Origin: Shumkonia mesophila
Lineage (GTDB): Bacteria; Pseudomonadota; Alphaproteobacteria; Rhodospirillales; Shumkoniaceae
DNA: 64,000 nt
Direction: 5' to 3'
Assembly: GCF_026163695.1 (NCBI RefSeq)
Contig: NZ_JAOTID010000001.1
Span: 186,001-250,000 of the forward strand
Under the pieces are notes generated by a model. The model did not search any database and was not told the origin of the DNA. It saw nothing but the letters and a program-made list of their open reading frames with translations. Position numbers and translations under genes: made by a program. Positions 24,788 through 33,816 of this stretch are shown piece after piece (position 1 is the first letter of the stretch; each line of letters starts with the position of its first letter).

Positions 24788-24818
24788 AAAAAAAGCCGGG
24801 CGGTCGGAACCGCCCGGC
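24788..24818 (-). terminator. Intrinsic terminator of asd
   Basis: A 10-bp perfect stem (GCCGGGCGGT with ACCGCCCGGC) and a 4-nt loop are followed on the minus strand by seven T residues, about 50 bp past the asd stop. Confidence 0.9.
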
Positions 24819-24869
24819 GAGGCTGCATTTACGTCCGGAAATCTTGGGCGGCCGTTGCCGCCCTGGCAT

Positions 24870-25895
24870 CTACTTCTTGAGGTAGGTCTTGATCAGTTCC
24901 TCGGCGATCTGCACGGTGTTGAGCGCGGCGCCCTTGCGCAGGTTGTCCGACACGCACCAGAAGCCGATGCCGTTCTTCACCGTCGGGTCCTTGCGGATGC
25001 GGCTGACGAAGGTCGCATCCTCGCCGGCGCATTCGACCGGGGTCGCGTAGCCCTCGTTGGCCCGCTTGTCGATCACCACGACGCCGGGCGCCTTGCGCAG
25101 GGCGGCACGCGCCTGCTCGTCGGTGATCGGCTTCTCGAACTCCACGTGCACCGCCTCGCCGTGACCGATGAAGGTGGGGATGCGCACGCAGGTGGCGAAC
25201 ACCTCGATACCGGCGTCGAGGATTTTCTTGGTCTCGACCACCATCTTCCATTCTTCCTTGGTCGACCCGTCGTCCATGAACATGTCGATATGGGGAATGG
25301 CGTTGAAGGCGATCTGCTTGGTGAACTTCTTCTGGTGCCGGCTGGCCGGCTCGTTGGCGTAGATGCCCTTGGTCTGGTTGAACAGCTCGTCCATGGCTTC
25401 CTTGCCGGCCCCCGACGTGGACTGGTAGGTGGCCACCACGACGCGCTTGATCTTGGCGATGTCGTGCAACGGCTTCAGCGCCACCACCATCTGGATGGTC
25501 GAGCAGTTGGGGTTGGCAATGATGCCGCGCTTCTTGTAGCCGGCGATGGCCTCCGGGTTGACTTCCGGCACCACCAGCGGAATGTCCGGCTCCATGCGGA
25601 AGTACGACGTGTTGTCGACCACCACGGCGCCGGCGGCGGCGGCCCGCGGCGAATGGGCGGCCGACACCTTGGCGCCCGGCGAGGACAGCACGATGTCGAT
25701 GCCCTTGAAGTCGAACTTGGCGAGGTCCTGAACCTTCAGGATCTTCTTCTCGCCGAAGGACACCTCCTTGCCGACCGAGCGCTCGGACGCCAGGGCGACG
25801 ACCTCGTCGGCCGGGAAGTTCCGTTCGTCCAGGATGGCAAGAATTTCGCGCCCGACGTTACCCGTGGCGCCCATGACGGCAACTCTGTAGCCCAT
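24870..25895 (-). CDS. asd: Aspartate-semialdehyde dehydrogenase
   Basis: NADPH-dependent reduction of aspartyl phosphate to aspartate semialdehyde, the branch point to lysine/diaminopimelate, threonine and methionine; 341 residues. The N-terminal GATGNVGREIL binds NADP. NPNCSTIQ carries the catalytic cysteine, and RIPTFIGHGEAVHVEF contains the substrate arginine and catalytic histidine. The start ATG at 25893-25895 has GGGAGAAA upstream; an earlier in-frame ATG adds a non-conserved N-terminus. It is monocistronic with its own terminator. dapF, also in diaminopimelate synthesis, is 15 kb away. Confidence 0.97.
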   Translation of the reverse strand: MGYRVAVMGATGNVGREILAILDERNFPADEVVALASERSVGKEVSFGEKKILKVQDLAKFDFKGIDIVLSSPGAKVSAAHSPRAAAAGAVVVDNTSYFRMEPDIPLVVPEVNPEAIAGYKKRGIIANPNCSTIQMVVALKPLHDIAKIKRVVVATYQSTSGAGKEAMDELFNQTKGIYANEPASRHQKKFTKQIAFNAIPHIDMFMDDGSTKEEWKMVVETKKILDAGIEVFATCVRIPTFIGHGEAVHVEFEKPITDEQARAALRKAPGVVVIDKRANEGYATPVECAGEDATFVSRIRKDPTVKNGIGFWCVSDNLRKGAALNTVQIAEELIKTYLKK

Positions 25896-25962
25896 TGTTG
25901 TTTTCTCCCGATTGGAGCGACCCCTCGCGGCCGCGTCTTGCTGTTGCATATGGCCCTCAACG

Positions 25963-25997
25963 AAAAGGCCCGCCAGGGACATCCTGCGGGCCTTTTT
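25963..25997. terminator. Bidirectional-looking terminator between asd and the upstream small ORF
   Basis: AAAAGGCCCGC and GCGGGCCTTTT form the outer stem, extended by CAGG with CCTG around a small loop and one bulged base. A-run and T-run flank it, so it can act in either direction. On the minus strand it would end transcripts entering from the leuB side. Confidence 0.75.
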
Positions 25998-26028
25998 CGG
26001 TCATTCGTAAGAATGCGTCCGGCCCGCG

Positions 26029-26157
26029 CTACCCCACGGTTTTCGCTTTAGTGGTGGTGGTGGTCGTGCCGGTGACGGAAATGCGCGCGAACGCAGCCTT
26101 CGGGGCCATGCCGGCGCCGATTGCCTTGTGAGCGAACCCTGTGAACGAACGATCCAT
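26029..26157 (-). CDS. Possible small protein, 42 residues
   Basis: A short frame starting MDRSFTGFAHKAIGAG and ending with a run of six threonines followed by a short Lys-containing tail. A second ATG lies immediately upstream (26158-26160). A plausible ribosome site (GGAG, 14 nt away) precedes it and an intrinsic terminator follows 31 bp after the stop, which is what makes it credible. I recognise no family. The poly-Thr stretch could also be a chance product of a CCA/ACC repeat, so this remains tentative. Confidence 0.35.
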   Translation of the reverse strand: MDRSFTGFAHKAIGAGMAPKAAFARISVTGTTTTTTKAKTVG

Positions 26158-26257
26158 CATCGTCTTTCGAACTCCGTCGGCCGCCAGCATTATCCAGAAG
26201 CCCGGGCAAATGCAAGGGCAAGCTGCGTGGCGGCCGGTAAATTTCGCGGCGTGCCGG

Positions 26258-26359
26258 AATTTCGGGGACACCATACTAAATTCGGGCAGAAACCACGCAA
26301 GAGGCGAAGGCGTCCGAATTTAGTATGGTGTCCCCGAAATTAATGGTGTCCCCGAAATT
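26258..26359. mobile_element. REP/RAYT-type repeat: 28-bp perfect inverted repeat plus a third partial copy
   Basis: The arm at 26258-26285 (beginning AATTTCGGGGACACC) and the arm at 26314-26341 are perfect 28-bp reverse complements separated by 28 bp. A 17-bp direct copy of the right arm (ATGGTGTCCCCGAAATT) follows at 26343-26359 and stops 4 bp before the leuB stop codon. GGTGTCCCCGAA-containing repeats of this kind recur in many bacteria near Y1 (REP-associated tyrosine) transposases. No transposase gene is present here, so it is a non-autonomous copy or remnant. Confidence 0.8.
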
Positions 26360-26362
26360 AGG

Positions 26363-27475
26363 TCAGGCGGCCAGCTTGTCCAGTTCCTTGACGATCGATT
26401 CGCCCATCACCGTCGTCGACACGCGGGCCTTGCCCTTCTGCATGATGTCGGCGGTGCGAAGGCCGCCGTTGAGCACGTTCTTCACCGCCTGCTCGATAAG
26501 GTTGGCGTCTTCCGCCATGTCGAAGGAATAGCGCAGCATCATGGCGAACGACAGCAGGGTGGCCAGCGGATTGGCGATGCCCTTGCCGGCGATGTCGGGC
26601 GCACTGCCGTGCACCGGCTCGTACATGGCGCGCCGGCGGCCCTTGGCGTCGGCGGCGCCGAGCGAGGCCGAGGGCAGCATGCCCAAGGACCCGGTCGCCA
26701 TCGAGGCCTCGTCGGACAGCACGTCGCCGAACAGGTTGTCGGTGACGATGACGTCGAACTGCTTGGGATTGCGCACCAGCTGCATGGCGCAGTTGTCGGC
26801 GTACATGTGGGTGAGCTGGACGTCCGGGAATTCGGCGTCGTGCAGCTTCTGCACCTCTTCGCGCCACAGAAGGCCGCTTTCCATGACGTTGGCCTTCTCG
26901 GCCGAGACCAGGCGGTTGGCGCGCTTGCGGGCCAGTTCGAAGGCGACGCGCGCCACGCGCTGGATCTCGGGCGTGGTGTAGACCTGGGTGTTGACGCCGC
27001 GCCGGGTGCCGTCGGGCAGCGTCTCGATGCCGCGCGGCTCGCCGAAGTAGACGCCGCCGGTGAGCTCGCGCACGATCATGATGTCGAGGCCCTTGATGAC
27101 GTCGAGCTTCAAGGTCGAGGCCTCGGCCAGGGCGTCGAAGACCACCGCCGGGCGCAGGTTGGCGAACAGGTCCATGTCCTTGCGCAGGCGCAGAAGCCCG
27201 GCCTCCGGCCGCTTGTCGAACGGCACCTTGTCCCACTTCGGCCCGCCCACCGCGCCCAGCAGCACGGCGTCGGCTTTCATGGCGTCGGCCATGGTTTGGT
27301 CGGAAACGGCCTCGCCGCAAACGTCATAGGCGCAGCCGCCGACCAGCCCCTCGGCGATGTCGAAGGAAACGTGGCGGCGGCGGTCCATCCACTCGATGAC
27401 ACGGCGGACTTCGGCCATGACTTCGGGGCCGATCCCGTCGCCGGGCAGCATCAGCAGGGTCTTGGCGGAGGGCAT
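26363..27475 (-). CDS. leuB: 3-isopropylmalate dehydrogenase
   Basis: NAD-dependent oxidative decarboxylation of 3-isopropylmalate in leucine synthesis; 370 residues. [11 protein letters not shown] at the N-terminus, the substrate helix [16 protein letters not shown], Mg-binding [16 protein letters not shown] and the NAD-binding [18 protein letters not shown] are all present. It ends 4 bp from a REP-type inverted repeat. leuD lies 46 bp upstream on the same strand, giving leuC-leuD-leuB order. The start ATG is preceded by AGAAGAAG. Confidence 0.98.
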   Translation of the reverse strand: MPSAKTLLMLPGDGIGPEVMAEVRRVIEWMDRRRHVSFDIAEGLVGGCAYDVCGEAVSDQTMADAMKADAVLLGAVGGPKWDKVPFDKRPEAGLLRLRKDMDLFANLRPAVVFDALAEASTLKLDVIKGLDIMIVRELTGGVYFGEPRGIETLPDGTRRGVNTQVYTTPEIQRVARVAFELARKRANRLVSAEKANVMESGLLWREEVQKLHDAEFPDVQLTHMYADNCAMQLVRNPKQFDVIVTDNLFGDVLSDEASMATGSLGMLPSASLGAADAKGRRRAMYEPVHGSAPDIAGKGIANPLATLLSFAMMLRYSFDMAEDANLIEQAVKNVLNGGLRTADIMQKGKARVSTTVMGESIVKELDKLAA

Positions 27476-27521
27476 GCTTCTTCTCGCTTTCTTGTTGTTT
27501 CCGTTGGGCGCCGCCGGCGGA

Positions 27522-28151
27522 TCAAGCGGGTTGGGCGGCGGCGCGATGCACCCAGGGCTGGGTCATCTTCTGTTTTTCCTCGAAGGTCTCGATGGCCTCG
27601 GCTTTCTGGAGGGTGAGGCCGATGTCGTCCAGGCCCTCGAGCAGGCAATGCTTGCGGAAGGGGTCGATGTCGAACGTGACGCAGCCGCCGTCGGGGCCGC
27701 GGATTTCCTGCTTGGCGAGGTCCACCGTGAGGGTGGCATTGGCGCCGCGCTGGGCGTCGTCCATCAGCTTGTCCAGGTCTTCCTTGGAAACGGCGATGGG
27801 CAGGATGCCGTTCTTGAAGCAGTTGTTGTAGAAGATGTCGGCGAAGCTGGTGGAAATCACGCAGCGGATGCCGAAGTCCAAGAGCGCCCACGGCGCGTGC
27901 TCGCGCGACGACCCGCAGCCGAAGTTGTCGCCCGCCACCAGGATCTGGGCCTTGCGGTAGGCCGGCTTGTTGAGCACGAAGCCGGGCTTTTCCTTGCCGT
28001 CGTCGTCGAAGCGCATCTCGAAGAACAGGCTCTTGCCGAGCCCGGTGCGCTTGATGGTCTTGAGGAACTGCTTGGGGATGATCATGTCGGTGTCGACGTT
28101 GATCATGTCCAAGGGCGCCGCGACGCCGGTCAGCGTGGTGAACTTCTCCAT
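27522..28151 (-). CDS. leuD: 3-isopropylmalate dehydratase small subunit
   Basis: Small subunit of isopropylmalate isomerase, 209 residues, forming the swivelling domain that completes the active site of Leu[16 protein letters not shown] and [21 protein letters not shown] are the family signatures; SREHA supplies substrate contacts. The start ATG at 28149-28151 follows the leuC stop by 5 bp with GGGGGAG as binding site. The C-terminus has a short non-conserved tail (VHRAAAQPA). Confidence 0.98.
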   Translation of the reverse strand: MEKFTTLTGVAAPLDMINVDTDMIIPKQFLKTIKRTGLGKSLFFEMRFDDDGKEKPGFVLNKPAYRKAQILVAGDNFGCGSSREHAPWALLDFGIRCVISTSFADIFYNNCFKNGILPIAVSKEDLDKLMDDAQRGANATLTVDLAKQEIRGPDGGCVTFDIDPFRKHCLLEGLDDIGLTLQKAEAIETFEEKQKMTQPWVHRAAAQPA

Positions 28152-28156
28152 GGCGA

Positions 28157-29569
28157 TCACTCCCCCATCAGTTCGCGCACGTCGGTGAGATGGCCGGTGA
28201 CGGCGGCGGCGGCGGCCATCGCCGGGCTGACCAGGTGGGTCCGCCCGCCGCGCCCCTGGCGCCCCTCGAAGTTGCGGTTCGAGGTCGAGGCGCAGCGCTC
28301 GCCGGGCATCAGCTTGTCGGCGTTCATGGCCAGGCACATGGAACAACCCGGCTCGCGCCACTCGAAGCCGGCCTCGAGGAAGACCTTGTCCAGGCCCTCG
28401 CTTTCGGCCTGTTCCTTGACCAGGCCCGAGCCGGGCACCACCAGGGCGCCGACATGGGCGGCCACTTTGCGGCCCTTGGCCACCGCGGCGGCGGCGCGCA
28501 GGTCTTCGATGCGGCCGTTGGTGCACGACCCGATGAACACCTTGTCGACCTTGACGTCCGCCATCGGCGTGCCGGGGGTAAGCCCGATGTAATCGAGCGC
28601 CCGCTGCATGGCGTTGCGCTTGCCCTCGTCGGCCACCTTGGCCGGATCGGGCACCCGGCCCGTGATCGCCACCACGTCCTGCGGGCTGGTGCCCCAGGTC
28701 ACCTGCGGCGCGATGTCGGCGGCCTTGATGACGATTTCCTTGTCGTATTGGGCGCCGGGATCGGAGGCCAGGGTCTTCCAGTAGGCGACCGCGGCCTCCC
28801 ACTGGGCGCCCTTGGGGGCCTGCGGCCTTCCCTTGAGGAAGGCGAAGGTGGTCTCGTCGGGAGCCACCAGGCCGGCCCGGGCGCCGCCCTCGATCGACAT
28901 GTTGCACATGGTCATGCGCCCCTCCATCGAAAGGGCGCGCACGGCGGGGCCGGCGTATTCGATGACGTGCCCGGTGCCGCCCGCGGTGCCGATGGTGCCG
29001 ATGATGGCGAGGATCAGGTCCTTGGCGGTGACGCCGAAGGGCAGTTCGCCCTCCACCGAGATGCGCATGTTCTTGGCCGGCTTCTGCAGCAGCGTCTGAG
29101 TGGCCAGCACGTGCTCGACCTCCGAGGTGCCGATGCCGAAGGCCAGGGCCCCGAAGGCGCCGTGCGTCGAGGTGTGCGAATCGCCGCACACCAGCGTGGC
29201 GCCGGGCAGCGTGAAGCCCTGCTCGGGGCCGATGATGTGCACGATCCCCTGGCGGGCGTCTTCCATCGCAAAATAGGGAATACCGAAGTCGGCGCAGTTC
29301 CGGGTCAGGGTCTCGACCTGGATGCGGCTTTCCTCGTCGGCGATGCCCTTGGCGCGATCGGTGGTCGGCACGTTGTGGTCGGCCACCGCCAGCGTCAGGG
29401 CCGGCTGGCGCACCTTGCGGCCGGCCACGCGCAGGCCCTCGAAGGCCTGGGGGCTGGTGACTTCGTGGACCAAGTGGCGGTCGATGTAGAGCACGCAGGT
29501 GCCGTCCTCCTGGACGTGCACCAGATGGCTATCCCAGATCTTGTCGAACAGCGTGCGCGGTCGGGCCAT
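28157..29569 (-). CDS. leuC: 3-isopropylmalate dehydratase large subunit
   Basis: Aconitase-family large subunit, 470 residues, carrying the [4Fe-4S] cluster. The cluster cysteines are in FIGSCTNGR and [29 protein letters not shown] is the substrate-binding signature. It heads the leuC-leuD-leuB cluster on the minus strand, 66 bp downstream of rplS. A GC-rich hairpin in that gap may separate the ribosomal and leucine genes. Confidence 0.98.
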   Translation of the reverse strand: MARPRTLFDKIWDSHLVHVQEDGTCVLYIDRHLVHEVTSPQAFEGLRVAGRKVRQPALTLAVADHNVPTTDRAKGIADEESRIQVETLTRNCADFGIPYFAMEDARQGIVHIIGPEQGFTLPGATLVCGDSHTSTHGAFGALAFGIGTSEVEHVLATQTLLQKPAKNMRISVEGELPFGVTAKDLILAIIGTIGTAGGTGHVIEYAGPAVRALSMEGRMTMCNMSIEGGARAGLVAPDETTFAFLKGRPQAPKGAQWEAAVAYWKTLASDPGAQYDKEIVIKAADIAPQVTWGTSPQDVVAITGRVPDPAKVADEGKRNAMQRALDYIGLTPGTPMADVKVDKVFIGSCTNGRIEDLRAAAAVAKGRKVAAHVGALVVPGSGLVKEQAESEGLDKVFLEAGFEWREPGCSMCLAMNADKLMPGERCASTSNRNFEGRQGRGGRTHLVSPAMAAAAAVTGHLTDVRELMGE

Positions 29570-29595
29570 GACGAGGGCTCCTCCTGACGTCGGTC

Positions 29596-29620
29596 GCCCG
29601 CGGGGAGGCCCCCCGCGGGC
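29596..29620 (-). terminator. GC-rich hairpin between rplS and leuC
   Basis: A 10-bp perfect stem (GCCCGCGGGG with CCCCGCGGGC) and a 5-nt loop lie 15 bp after the rplS stop. There is no T-run, so it may be a Rho-assisted terminator or an mRNA-stability hairpin. Confidence 0.45.
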
Positions 29621-29635
29621 CGATGGAACGAACGC

Positions 29636-30103
29636 CTACTCTTGGGCCTCGGCCTCGGCCTTCGGCGCCTTCTGGGCGGCGTGGGCGGCGGCCTTGGCCT
29701 CGGCCGCCTCCTGCTTGTCCTGGGCGGTCAGCTTGGCCGAGTAGCCGTCGGTCTTCTCGGCGATGCGGGCCCGCTTGCCGGTGCGGCCGCGCAGATAATA
29801 AAGCTTGGCCCGCCGGACGTCGCCGCGGCGCACCACCTCGATGCCGTCGATGGAGGGCGAGAACAGCGGGAAGACGCGCTCCACCCCTTCGCCGTACGAG
29901 ATCTTGCGCACGGTGAACGACGAATTGAGGCCGCTGTTCCTGCGCCCGATGCACACGCCCTCGAAGGCCTGGACGCGCTCGCGCGTGCCCTCGACCACCT
30001 TGACGTTGACGCGAACCGTATCGCCCGGTGCGAATTCCGGCACGCCGCGCGCGTCCGTCGCCTTGGCGATCTGCTCCTGTTCCATTTGCTCGATGATGTT
30101 CAT
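29636..30103 (-). CDS. rplS: 50S ribosomal protein L19
   Basis: Large-subunit ribosomal protein at the 30S-50S interface, 155 residues. The conserved core ([68 protein letters not shown]) spans about residues 1-115. The last ~35 residues are an Ala/Lys/Glu-rich extension that most bacteria lack but some alphaproteobacteria carry. It is the last gene of ffh-rpsP-rimM-trmD-rplS. Confidence 0.97.
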   Translation of the reverse strand: MNIIEQMEQEQIAKATDARGVPEFAPGDTVRVNVKVVEGTRERVQAFEGVCIGRRNSGLNSSFTVRKISYGEGVERVFPLFSPSIDGIEVVRRGDVRRAKLYYLRGRTGKRARIAEKTDGYSAKLTAQDKQEAAEAKAAAHAAQKAPKAEAEAQE

Positions 30104-30172
30104 GGCTTCCGTCCTTTTCCAAATCCTCTGGCGCCGTCATGGCGCGAATTCAAAATCCCTGTCCGCCCGTCC

Positions 30173-30886
30173 CTAGGCGCGGCCGCCGGGGCCTTCGGTA
30201 TAACGCGCCCACAAGTCGGGCCGGCGCTCCCGGGTGATCCGTTCGGCCTCGGCCAGGCGCCAGGCGCGGACCTTGGCGTGGTGGCCCGAAACCAGCACCT
30301 CCGGCACCGCGCGGTCCTGCCAGACCTGGGGCCGGGTGAAGTGCGGGTACTCCAGCAGCCCGCGCTCGAAACTCTCCTCCTCCAGCGACTCGGCCTTGCC
30401 GATGATCCCCGGAACGATCCTGACGCAGGCGTCGATCAAGGCGATCGCCGCCGGCTCGCCGCCCGACAGCACGAAGTCGCCGAGGCTGATCTCCTCGGCG
30501 CCGTGCGCGTCCAGCACCCGCTGGTCGACGCCCTCGAAGCGGCCGCACAGCACCAGCGCCCCGGGCCCCGCCGCCAAGGCGCGCACCCGCGCCTGATCGA
30601 GCGGACGGCCGCGCGGCGAAAGGAAGATCAACGGCAGGGCCGGATCCGTGCCTTTCGCCGCGGCGATGGCGGCGTCGACAACGTCGGGCCGCATGACCAT
30701 CCCCGGGCCGCCGCCGAAGGGGGCGTCGTCCACGGTGCGGTGTTTATCGCTTGCAAAGCCGCGAATGTCCACCGTTTCCAGCGCCCAAATCCCCTTTTCG
30801 AGGGCCTGGCCGGCCAGCGATTGGCCGAGCGGCCCCGGGAACATCTCGGGGAAAATGGTCAGCACCCGCGCCGTCCATATGGGCAT
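30173..30886 (-). CDS. trmD: tRNA (guanine-N1)-methyltransferase
   Basis: SAM-dependent methylation of G37 in tRNAs reading CNN codons, which prevents frameshifting; 237 residues. The SPOUT knot is marked by [24 protein letters not shown] and [13 protein letters not shown]. The start ATG at 30884-30886 has GGAGAGG 7 nt upstream; an in-frame ATG 18 bp earlier overlaps the rimM stop and lacks a good site. It lies between rimM and rplS in the canonical order. Confidence 0.97.
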   Translation of the reverse strand: MPIWTARVLTIFPEMFPGPLGQSLAGQALEKGIWALETVDIRGFASDKHRTVDDAPFGGGPGMVMRPDVVDAAIAAAKGTDPALPLIFLSPRGRPLDQARVRALAAGPGALVLCGRFEGVDQRVLDAHGAEEISLGDFVLSGGEPAAIALIDACVRIVPGIIGKAESLEEESFERGLLEYPHFTRPQVWQDRAVPEVLVSGHHAKVRAWRLAEAERITRERRPDLWARYTEGPGGRA

Positions 30887-30900
30887 GTCGCCCTCTCCTG

Positions 30901-31449
30901 TCATGGCCCGGCCCCGTCCGTTTCCGCCGTCGTTTCCTCGGGCGGCACCACCACGATGCGTCCGCCCGCGATGTCCACTTCGGGCACCGCCTTTTTGGTG
31001 AAGGGCAGCATCACCGTGGCGCCGTCCGGCCGCTCGATCTCGATGAGCGCGCCGCCGCCGAAATCGTGGACCGCCTTCACCGCGCCCCACGCCGCCGGAC
31101 CCACCCCGCCCACCGCCTCGACCCGAAGGCCGATGAGGTCGGCGTGGTAGAACTCGTCCTCCGCCGCCGCCGGCAGGGCGTCGCGGGCCACGTAAAGCCG
31201 CGTGCCCTTGAGCGCCTCGGCGGCCGTGCGGTCGGCGACCCCCTCGACGCGGGCGATGACGGCATCCTTGGCCGGCCCGGTCACGGCGAGCCTGAGCGTG
31301 CGCGTCCCCGCCTCGTCGGAAAGCGGGCCGTAGGCGCCGACGTCCTCGGGCCGGGCGGTGAAGCTTTTCACCCGCACCTCGCCCTTGAGCCCGCGCGCCC
31401 CGGCGATGACGCCGACGCACACCCTAGCCTCTGGCCGGTTGGCCGCCAC
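30901..31449 (-). CDS. rimM: 16S rRNA processing protein RimM
   Basis: Maturation factor for the 3' domain of the 30S subunit, binding ribosomal protein S19; 182 residues. The N-terminal barrel shows [19 protein letters not shown]. The PRC-barrel domain includes [14 protein letters not shown] and [20 protein letters not shown], both conserved. The C-terminal tail is Glu/Thr-rich and short. It sits 25 bp downstream of rpsP and 14 bp before the trmD start codon. Confidence 0.96.
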   Translation of the reverse strand: MAANRPEARVCVGVIAGARGLKGEVRVKSFTARPEDVGAYGPLSDEAGTRTLRLAVTGPAKDAVIARVEGVADRTAAEALKGTRLYVARDALPAAAEDEFYHADLIGLRVEAVGGVGPAAWGAVKAVHDFGGGALIEIERPDGATVMLPFTKKAVPEVDIAGGRIVVVPPEETTAETDGAGP

Positions 31450-31474
31450 GGCCGTCTCCCGCGAAGCCGGAGGG

Positions 31475-31897
31475 TCAGCCGGCCGCCGGCTCGTCCGCCG
31501 GCTCGTCCGCCGGAGCCGGAGCCGCCGACGCCGCCGCCGCTTCCTCGGCCGCCTTGGCCGCCGCCTCGGCCTCGGCCTTCAGGCGCTCCTGCGCCTTGGC
31601 CTTCGGCTGGTTCTTCTTGGTCTGCTTGTCGGGCACGGTCGGGGCCGCCATCAGGCCGGCATTGGCGCAGAAGTGGGCGACACGGTCGCTGGGCAGCGCC
31701 CCCACCGACAGCCAATGCTTGGCCCGCTCGACGTCGAGCGTGACGCGCTCCGGGTGGTCCTTGGCGACCATCGGGTTGTAGCTGCCGATGCGCTCGATGA
31801 AGCGGCCGTCGCGCGGGCTGCGCGAGTCGGCGACGACGATACGATAGTAGGGGCGCTTCTTGGCGCCGGCCCGGGACAGACGGATCTTGAGGGACAT
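31475..31897 (-). CDS. rpsP: 30S ribosomal protein S16
   Basis: Small-subunit ribosomal protein, 140 residues. The conserved core ([55 protein letters not shown]) fills about 85 residues. The remaining ~55 form an Ala/Lys/Glu/Pro-rich extension (with repeated ADEP units near the end) beyond the standard protein length. It precedes rimM by 25 bp. A REP-like palindromic cluster separates it from ffh, so a promoter of its own in that 253-bp gap is likely. Confidence 0.97.
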   Translation of the reverse strand: MSLKIRLSRAGAKKRPYYRIVVADSRSPRDGRFIERIGSYNPMVAKDHPERVTLDVERAKHWLSVGALPSDRVAHFCANAGLMAAPTVPDKQTKKNQPKAKAQERLKAEAEAAAKAAEEAAAASAAPAPADEPADEPAAG

Positions 31898-31983
31898 GGT
31901 GAACGTGATTCCTTCTACTGGTGAAGAGCGATAACGGTTGTCTCAAAACGATACGATAACGAAACAAAACTGGACTTCGATTT

Positions 31984-32102
31984 CCTCTCCGCCCCTGGGG
32001 GCGGAGAGGATCAAGGTGAGGTGGGGGACTTCACGGCGGGGCCGGTCCCCACCTCACCCGTGCGCTTCGCGCCCACCCTCTCCGCCCCGCCGGCGGAGAG
32101 GG
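31984..32102. repeat. REP-like composite of three nested palindromes
   Basis: Palindrome 1: CCTCTCCGCCCC (31984-31995) with its complement at 31998-32009. Arm pair 2: GGTGAGGTGGGG (32015-32026) with CCCCACCTCACC (32047-32058). Palindrome 3: CCCTCTCCGCC (32076-32086) with GGCGGAGAGGG (32092-32102). The same CTCTCCGCCCC core recurs as a perfect palindrome at 63347-63376, so it is a dispersed family. It lies between ffh and rpsP. Confidence 0.8.
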
Positions 32103-32150
32103 TTGATTGGTCGCGTCGGCAAAATTCTCATGGGCGACTATTCATCTCCT

Positions 32151-33527
32151 TCAACGCCCGGGAAAGCCCGGGGGCATCATGCCGGGCGGCAGGCCGCCGC
32201 CGCGCAGGAAGCCCTTCTTGCCGAGCTTGCCCATCTTTTTCATCATGGTGCTCATCTGCAGGTGCTGCTTGAGCAGGCGGTTGACCTCCTGCACCGTGGT
32301 GCCCGCCCCGGCGGCGATGCGCCGGCGGCGCGAGCCGTTGAGCAGCTTGGGATTGCGCCGCTCCTTGGGCGTCATCGACTGGATGATCGCCTGCTGGCGG
32401 GCCAGCATCCTGTCGTCCACATTGGCGCCGGCCATCTGCTTCTTGAGCTTGCCGACGCCGGGCAGCATGCCGAGGATGCCCTGCATGTCGCCCATCTTGC
32501 GAAGCTGGCCCAGCTGCTCGCCCAGATCCTCGAGGGTGAATTCCCCCTTCATCATCTTGGCGGCGGCCTTCTCGGCCGCGGCCTGATCCATGGCCTCGCC
32601 GGCCTTCTCGACCAGGCCCACCACGTCGCCCATGCCGAGGATGCGTCCCGCGATGCGCCGGGCATCGAAGGCTTCCAGCGCGTCCAGCTTCTCGCCGACG
32701 CCCATCAGCTTGATCGGCTGGCCGGTGACGGCGCGCATGGAAAGGGCGGCGCCGCCGCGCGCGTCGCCGTCGACGCGGGTCAGCACCAGGCCGGTGATGC
32801 CGACCTTTTGGTGGAACTCGCGGGCCAGGTTGACGGCGTCCTGCCCGGTCAGCGCGTCGGCCACCAGCAGGGTCTCGGTGGGGCGCGCGATGTCGCGCAC
32901 CATCTGCACCTCGGCCATCAGGGCCTCGTCGATGTGCAGGCGGCCGGCGGTATCCAGCACGACGACGTCGTAGCCTTCGCGCCTGCCGGTTTCCATGGCC
33001 CGCCGCGTGATGGCCAGCGGCTGTTCGCCCAGCACGGCTTGCAGCACCGGCACTTGGGCCTGCTCGCCCAAGACCTTCAACTGCTGCTGGGCGGCCGGGC
33101 GATAGACGTCGAGGGATGCCATCAGCACCCGCTTCTTGTCGCGCTTGGCCAGCCGCATGGCGAGTTTCGCCGACGTGGTGGTCTTGCCGGAACCCTGCAG
33201 GCCGACCATCAGGATGGCGACCGGGGGAATGCCGGCGACGTTGATTTCGGCCGGAACGTCGCCGCCGCCCAGCATGGCGATCAGGTGGTCGTGGACGATC
33301 TTCACCACCATCTGGCCGGGGGTGACGCTGCGCAGCACCTCCTGGCCGATGGCGCGCGCGCGCACGCCCTCGATGAAGTCCTTGACCACGGGCAACGCCA
33401 CGTCGGCCTCGAGCAGGGCGACGCGGATCTCGCGCAGCGCGGCGCCGACGTCCTCTTCCGACAGCGCGCCGCGCTTCTTCAGCCGCTCGAAGACGTCGCC
33501 CAGTTTCTCGCTTAAGGACTCGAACAT
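32151..33527 (-). CDS. ffh: Signal recognition particle protein Ffh
   Basis: GTPase that binds 4.5S RNA and signal sequences and docks on FtsY for co-translational membrane targeting; 458 residues. The NG domain shows GLQGSGKTTTSAKLA (P-loop), VLDTAGR and TRVDGDARGG. The C-terminal M domain is methionine-rich and ends MMPPGFPG. The start ATG at 33525-33527 follows GGAAGATCG; an in-frame ATG 93 bp upstream would read through a terminator-like hairpin and is rejected. Its receptor gene ftsY is at 43.2 kb. Confidence 0.97.
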   Translation of the reverse strand: MFESLSEKLGDVFERLKKRGALSEEDVGAALREIRVALLEADVALPVVKDFIEGVRARAIGQEVLRSVTPGQMVVKIVHDHLIAMLGGGDVPAEINVAGIPPVAILMVGLQGSGKTTTSAKLAMRLAKRDKKRVLMASLDVYRPAAQQQLKVLGEQAQVPVLQAVLGEQPLAITRRAMETGRREGYDVVVLDTAGRLHIDEALMAEVQMVRDIARPTETLLVADALTGQDAVNLAREFHQKVGITGLVLTRVDGDARGGAALSMRAVTGQPIKLMGVGEKLDALEAFDARRIAGRILGMGDVVGLVEKAGEAMDQAAAEKAAAKMMKGEFTLEDLGEQLGQLRKMGDMQGILGMLPGVGKLKKQMAGANVDDRMLARQQAIIQSMTPKERRNPKLLNGSRRRRIAAGAGTTVQEVNRLLKQHLQMSTMMKKMGKLGKKGFLRGGGLPPGMMPPGFPGR

Positions 33528-33548
33528 CGATCTTCCGCCGGACAAATC

Positions 33549-33583
33549 AAAAACGCCAGTGCGCGAAAACTCGCGGACTGGCG
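33549..33583 (-). promoter_or_regulatory. Terminator-like hairpin in the ffh leader (possible attenuator)
   Basis: Stem CGCCAGT/ACTGGCG extended by CGCGA/TCGCG with one G-G mismatch and a 4-nt loop. On the minus strand it is followed by five T residues. It ends only about 21 bp before the ffh ATG, too close for a promoter in between, and no minus-strand gene feeds into it from nearby. A second stem (GCCCC/GGGGC, 33585-33600) sits just upstream. Confidence 0.6.
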
Positions 33584-33816
33584 GCGCCCCTCGGGGCGTC
33601 TTAAACGACGGGGCGGACATTACGGGCGCAAGGGGGCGGAGTCAAGGAATCACGATGGCGTGAACATCCGGCCCCCGGCCGGAACCCCTGCCCGCCGCCG
33701 GCGTTACGGATGCTCATGCGGAAGATGGCCGGGACCAGAGGACGCGATGCCATGCGGCGTCCGGCGGGTCCGCCATCGCCCGATCCCTCGAAAACAGCCA
33801 CGGAAGGTGAAAAGCC

